In this document: positions 31,464 to 33,914 of the stretch, piece after piece | Numbering within the stretch: the first letter of the stretch is position 1 | Layout of the letters: every line of letters begins with the position of its first letter | DNA from: a virus | DNA length: 33,914 nt | IMG/VR virus record: IMGVR_UViG_3300015371_000109 | Location: 1 to 33,914 of that record | Direction: 5' to 3' (one strand) | Notes under the pieces: generated by a model | Database searches by the model: none | Seen by the model: the letters and a program-made list of their open reading frames with translations, nothing else | Told to the model about the DNA's origin: nothing | Translations under genes and position numbers: made by a program

Positions 31464-32654
31464 ATGGCAGACTTCAATATTCCAAACATCCCGATGCCCG
31501 TCATTGATCAGTATGGGCTAACTTTGCCCATGCTAGATGATATTCATGGATGGCTAAGGGGAGTTTTCCAGTCTATTTATGGCACAGACATTTATATTGA
31601 GCCAGATAGCCAAGACGGCCAGCTTATTGGAGTTCTGGCAAAGTCGAAACATGATTATGTCTCTGTGATTAATGCAGTTTATCAATCTTTTTCGCCATCA
31701 ACCGCACAAGGCGTTGGACTTTCCAGGGTTGTGAAGATTAATGGAATTAGAAGGAATGCGTCTAGCAGGTCTCAAGTTGATTTGAGAATTGTTGGTATTC
31801 CTGGCACTATTATCGTAAACGGCATTGCGGAAGATGCTCTCGGTCAACAGTGGGCGCTGCCAACTCCAATAACAATTCCCCTTGTTGCTGAAATGATCGT
31901 TAGGGGAACCTGCACCGAGGATGGCGACAAACAAGCGCCAGCACATACAGTAACCAATATCAAAAATTCTGTTAAGGGCTGGCAGAGTGTTGATAATCCT
32001 GAGCCTGCTATTGTTGGCATGCCTGTCGAAACTGATGGGCAATTACGTGTTCGTCAGTCTCTTTCTACTGAAATTCCTAGTCGTTCCTTGCTTGAAGGAA
32101 TGATCGGCGCTGTTGCTTCCCTTCCGGGAGTCTTCAGGTATAGGGGATACGAGAACGAAGAATTCGGAACGAATGCCGATGGAATGCCTTCCCATTCTTT
32201 CACCATGGTTGTCGATGGTGGCGATCCTGTCGCTATTGCTGAAGTCATTCGGTTAAAGAAAGCTCCGGGAGTGGTTACCTATGGAACTACTAGTGAAATT
32301 GTGGTTGACGAGGCTGGAATTCCACATACAATTCAGTTTTCTCGTTCTCGGGATGTTCCAATTCGAGTCATTATTCCTGTTAGACCCAAAGGGGGCTACA
32401 CTACAACTATCGATTCTAAACTAAGGACTACTGTTTCGGATTGGGTTAATAACTTACATCCTGGCGATGACATTGTGCTTTCTCAACTTACTTCGAAGGC
32501 AACTTTGGATAATAATCCAGCTTTCGAAATTGAGAGGCCAGTTACACTTGGAAGGTTAATCGGCGGAACGCAAGTCGAAAGTGATTTGGTTATGGCGTTC
32601 GATGAACACGCTTCACTTACGCCAGACAATGTTTTGATAACTAGAGTCGTTTAA
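31464..32654 (+). CDS. Baseplate J-like wedge protein
   Basis: A 396-aa protein starting MADFNIPNIPMPVIDQYG. Landmarks of the J family (P2 gpJ/ Mu gp47): 'WLRGVFQSIYGTDIYIEPDSQDGQLIGVLA' (about 30-59), 'QSFSPSTAQGVGLSRVVKINGIRRN' (about 74-98), 'TDGQLRVRQSLSTEIPSRSLLEGMIGAVASLPGV' (about 190-223) and 'HPGDDIVLSQL' near the end. It forms the wedge ring around the hub. All expected segments are present. Confidence 0.9.
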   Translation: MADFNIPNIPMPVIDQYGLTLPMLDDIHGWLRGVFQSIYGTDIYIEPDSQDGQLIGVLAKSKHDYVSVINAVYQSFSPSTAQGVGLSRVVKINGIRRNASSRSQVDLRIVGIPGTIIVNGIAEDALGQQWALPTPITIPLVAEMIVRGTCTEDGDKQAPAHTVTNIKNSVKGWQSVDNPEPAIVGMPVETDGQLRVRQSLSTEIPSRSLLEGMIGAVASLPGVFRYRGYENEEFGTNADGMPSHSFTMVVDGGDPVAIAEVIRLKKAPGVVTYGTTSEIVVDEAGIPHTIQFSRSRDVPIRVIIPVRPKGGYTTTIDSKLRTTVSDWVNNLHPGDDIVLSQLTSKATLDNNPAFEIERPVTLGRLIGGTQVESDLVMAFDEHASLTPDNVLITRVV

Positions 32655-33409
32655 TGGCACTATACGAAACAGACGATTACCTAAAACTTCTTCCATCTTT
32701 TCATAGGTGGCAGCCGAAATTTCGCGCGACCGTAGAGGCTTTAGTAAGCTTCGATGTTGCAATGGCGAAATTTGTGGCAGACATGCCGCGTCAATTCGAT
32801 ATTGACGAAGCAATAGGAGTGCAATTAGACGTAGTTGGTCAATGGGTTGGCCGCGACAGAATGGTAAAAGTTCCTGTCGATAATCTTTGGTTTTCTTTTG
32901 GTGACGCACAAAAAGGTTTTGGTTTAGGCTACTGGAAGGGAATATTCGATCAAGACCTAGGCATCGTTGCTTTGGACGATGAATCATACAGGCAGCTTCT
33001 TTATGCCAAGATTATCGTAAATAATTGGGACGGGACGTTTGAAACAGCCCGCGATCTTCTAAATAGTTATTTCGGAACTTCATCGCCTGGAACAATCTTT
33101 TTAATTGATGATCACGGTGACGGGTCTGCAACCTATGCTATGGTTGGCAAAATCCCGTTGCCCCTTTACTTGGCCTTGTTTTCATGGGACTATCTGCCGC
33201 TTGAACCGGCAGGTATGAAGATATATTATAGGGTTGTCAGCGTCGACAACACGCCTATGTTTGGTTTCGGAGTGCAAAACTCCAAGGTCGCAGGCTGGGG
33301 AACAGGTTCATGGGGAACCGATCCCGTCAACGTTCTGTATAGACAAGCCTCGCGCGTTATGGATTTCAGCGATCCGCTATCAAGTGGCTTCATTGCGGCG
33401 GTAACATAA
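32654..33409 (+). CDS. DUF2612-type baseplate/fibre-attachment protein
   Basis: A 251-aa protein; ATG overlaps the J-gene stop as TAATG. 'FRATVEALVSFDVAMAKFVADMPRQFDIDEAIGVQLDVVGQWVGRDR' (about 23-69) and 'SYRQLLYAKIIVNNWDGTFETARDLLNSYFG' (about 111-141) match DUF2612, the functional partner of J that often connects baseplate and fibres (gpI-like role). Length and position are normal. Confidence 0.8.
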   Translation: MALYETDDYLKLLPSFHRWQPKFRATVEALVSFDVAMAKFVADMPRQFDIDEAIGVQLDVVGQWVGRDRMVKVPVDNLWFSFGDAQKGFGLGYWKGIFDQDLGIVALDDESYRQLLYAKIIVNNWDGTFETARDLLNSYFGTSSPGTIFLIDDHGDGSATYAMVGKIPLPLYLALFSWDYLPLEPAGMKIYYRVVSVDNTPMFGFGVQNSKVAGWGTGSWGTDPVNVLYRQASRVMDFSDPLSSGFIAAVT

Positions 33410-33914
33410 TGAGATTTAGGAACTTACTAGTATATTCCAGCTTTTTGGTAGCTTGGCTTACTGCCCAAGCTTTTGCCGATTGGACGCTTCCGACTCCTGG
33501 CGGTCCTGTTACGTGGGATGCATTCGTTACTGGTGCTGGAACTAAACAACTTCCTAAACAAGTTATTGCCGATTCTGTTGGCGCTCAATTAGGAACTGTA
33601 GGAAATCCCCTTTTTGCTAGATTTGCCGCTGGCGGAAACAACGTTTCCATTAGTTCAGCCGGCGCTATGGCTTTCAATATTACGCAATTAAATGGCGCCA
33701 CCATTAGCGGTGCAAATCCTTTATTTCTTAATACTATTATTGGCGGCGCTTCCTTAGCTTCCAATAACCCGCTTCCTGGGCAACTTTCGCAATCAAACGC
33801 CGTCTTATCAAATTCTAATCCCTTATCGTTTAGTCCGGTAGCAAGTGGTGCTGTTGTTGGCGGCTCGAATCCTCTTTATGTCACTCCTTCAAGCGAGCCA
33901 ATTACATTTAGCGC
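33409..33914 (+). CDS. Fibre-like protein with signal peptide and 17-residue repeats (partial)
   Basis: ATG overlaps the preceding stop as TAATG, with GGCGG upstream; 168 codons are visible and the frame runs off the right edge. The first 23 residues look like a Sec signal peptide: positively charged N-terminus (MRFRN), hydrophobic core (LLVYSSFLVAWL) and AFA-D cleavage site. From residue 66 on, N-P-L triplets recur at 66, 103, 120, 137 and 154; the last four are exactly 17 residues apart, giving a beta-rich repetitive region as in fibre shafts. A secretory signal is unusual for a phage tail protein. It could be a baseplate fibre or an envelope-targeted protein. Confidence 0.75.
   Translation, partial: MRFRNLLVYSSFLVAWLTAQAFADWTLPTPGGPVTWDAFVTGAGTKQLPKQVIADSVGAQLGTVGNPLFARFAAGGNNVSISSAGAMAFNITQLNGATISGANPLFLNTIIGGASLASNNPLPGQLSQSNAVLSNSNPLSFSPVASGAVVGGSNPLYVTPSSEPITFS

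Noticed and set aside
1-33914. CRISPR arrays, insertion sequences, integrase or attachment sites
   Set aside because: No regularly spaced repeats, transposase or recombinase motifs were seen, so a prophage state cannot be argued from this window.

Overview
The window is most of the structural half of a tailed, contractile-tail (myovirus-type) double-stranded DNA phage or prophage. The evidence is an almost complete run of recognisable virion genes in canonical order: terminase, portal, minor head protein, prohead protease/scaffold, capsid, head-tail completion, DUF3383-type tail sheath, DUF3277-type tail tubes, tape measure, baseplate hub, spike, gp25, J and DUF2612. Peptidoglycan-degrading domains in the tape measure and a gp27/spike-type baseplate suggest a Gram-negative host, but no host gene or tRNA is present to name it. 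Genes are packed with ATGA/TAATG overlaps, and several use TTG or GTG starts.

Layout. (1) 1-1842, minus strand: eight small genes read leftward in an overlapping chain. Three have one or two predicted membrane segments and one is a conserved 204-aa coiled-coil phage protein; the last gene runs off the left edge. (2) 1843-2362: a 520-bp divergent intergenic region without convincing genes but with several inverted repeats, including a 14-bp paired stem at 2062-2129, a 15-bp palindrome at 1941-1955 and a candidate rightward promoter. (3) 2363-5913, plus strand: a superfamily 3 primase-helicase, an inverted-repeat/terminator block (4730-4870), a small Cys-rich protein, an unknown basic protein and another structured leader. 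(4) 5914-14845: packaging and portal module: putative small terminase, large terminase, a DUF1073-type portal carrying an extra C-terminal nuclease-like domain, then an accessory insertion (zinc-ribbon protein, TIM-barrel-hydrolase-like protein, carbohydrate-binding-like protein), then the Mu gpF/SPP1 gp7-type minor head protein. (5) 14832-20399: DUF2213 protease with a nested scaffold start, head decoration protein, DUF2184 capsid, and head-tail completion genes with an embedded staphylococcal-nuclease-like gene. (6) 20396-33914: tail sheath, two tandem tail tube paralogues, a tail assembly chaperone with a classical -1 slippery heptamer, a tape measure with two lytic domains, and the baseplate genes, ending in a truncated fibre-like protein with a signal peptide and 17-residue repeats.

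Together these genes package DNA through the portal, build and mature the head, and assemble a contractile tail. The less ordinary parts are the nuclease-like portal extension, the glycan-related genes between portal and minor head protein, the duplicated tube, the double lytic tape measure and the structured intergenic regions. Family assignments come from reading motifs and gene order by eye; no database search was run.
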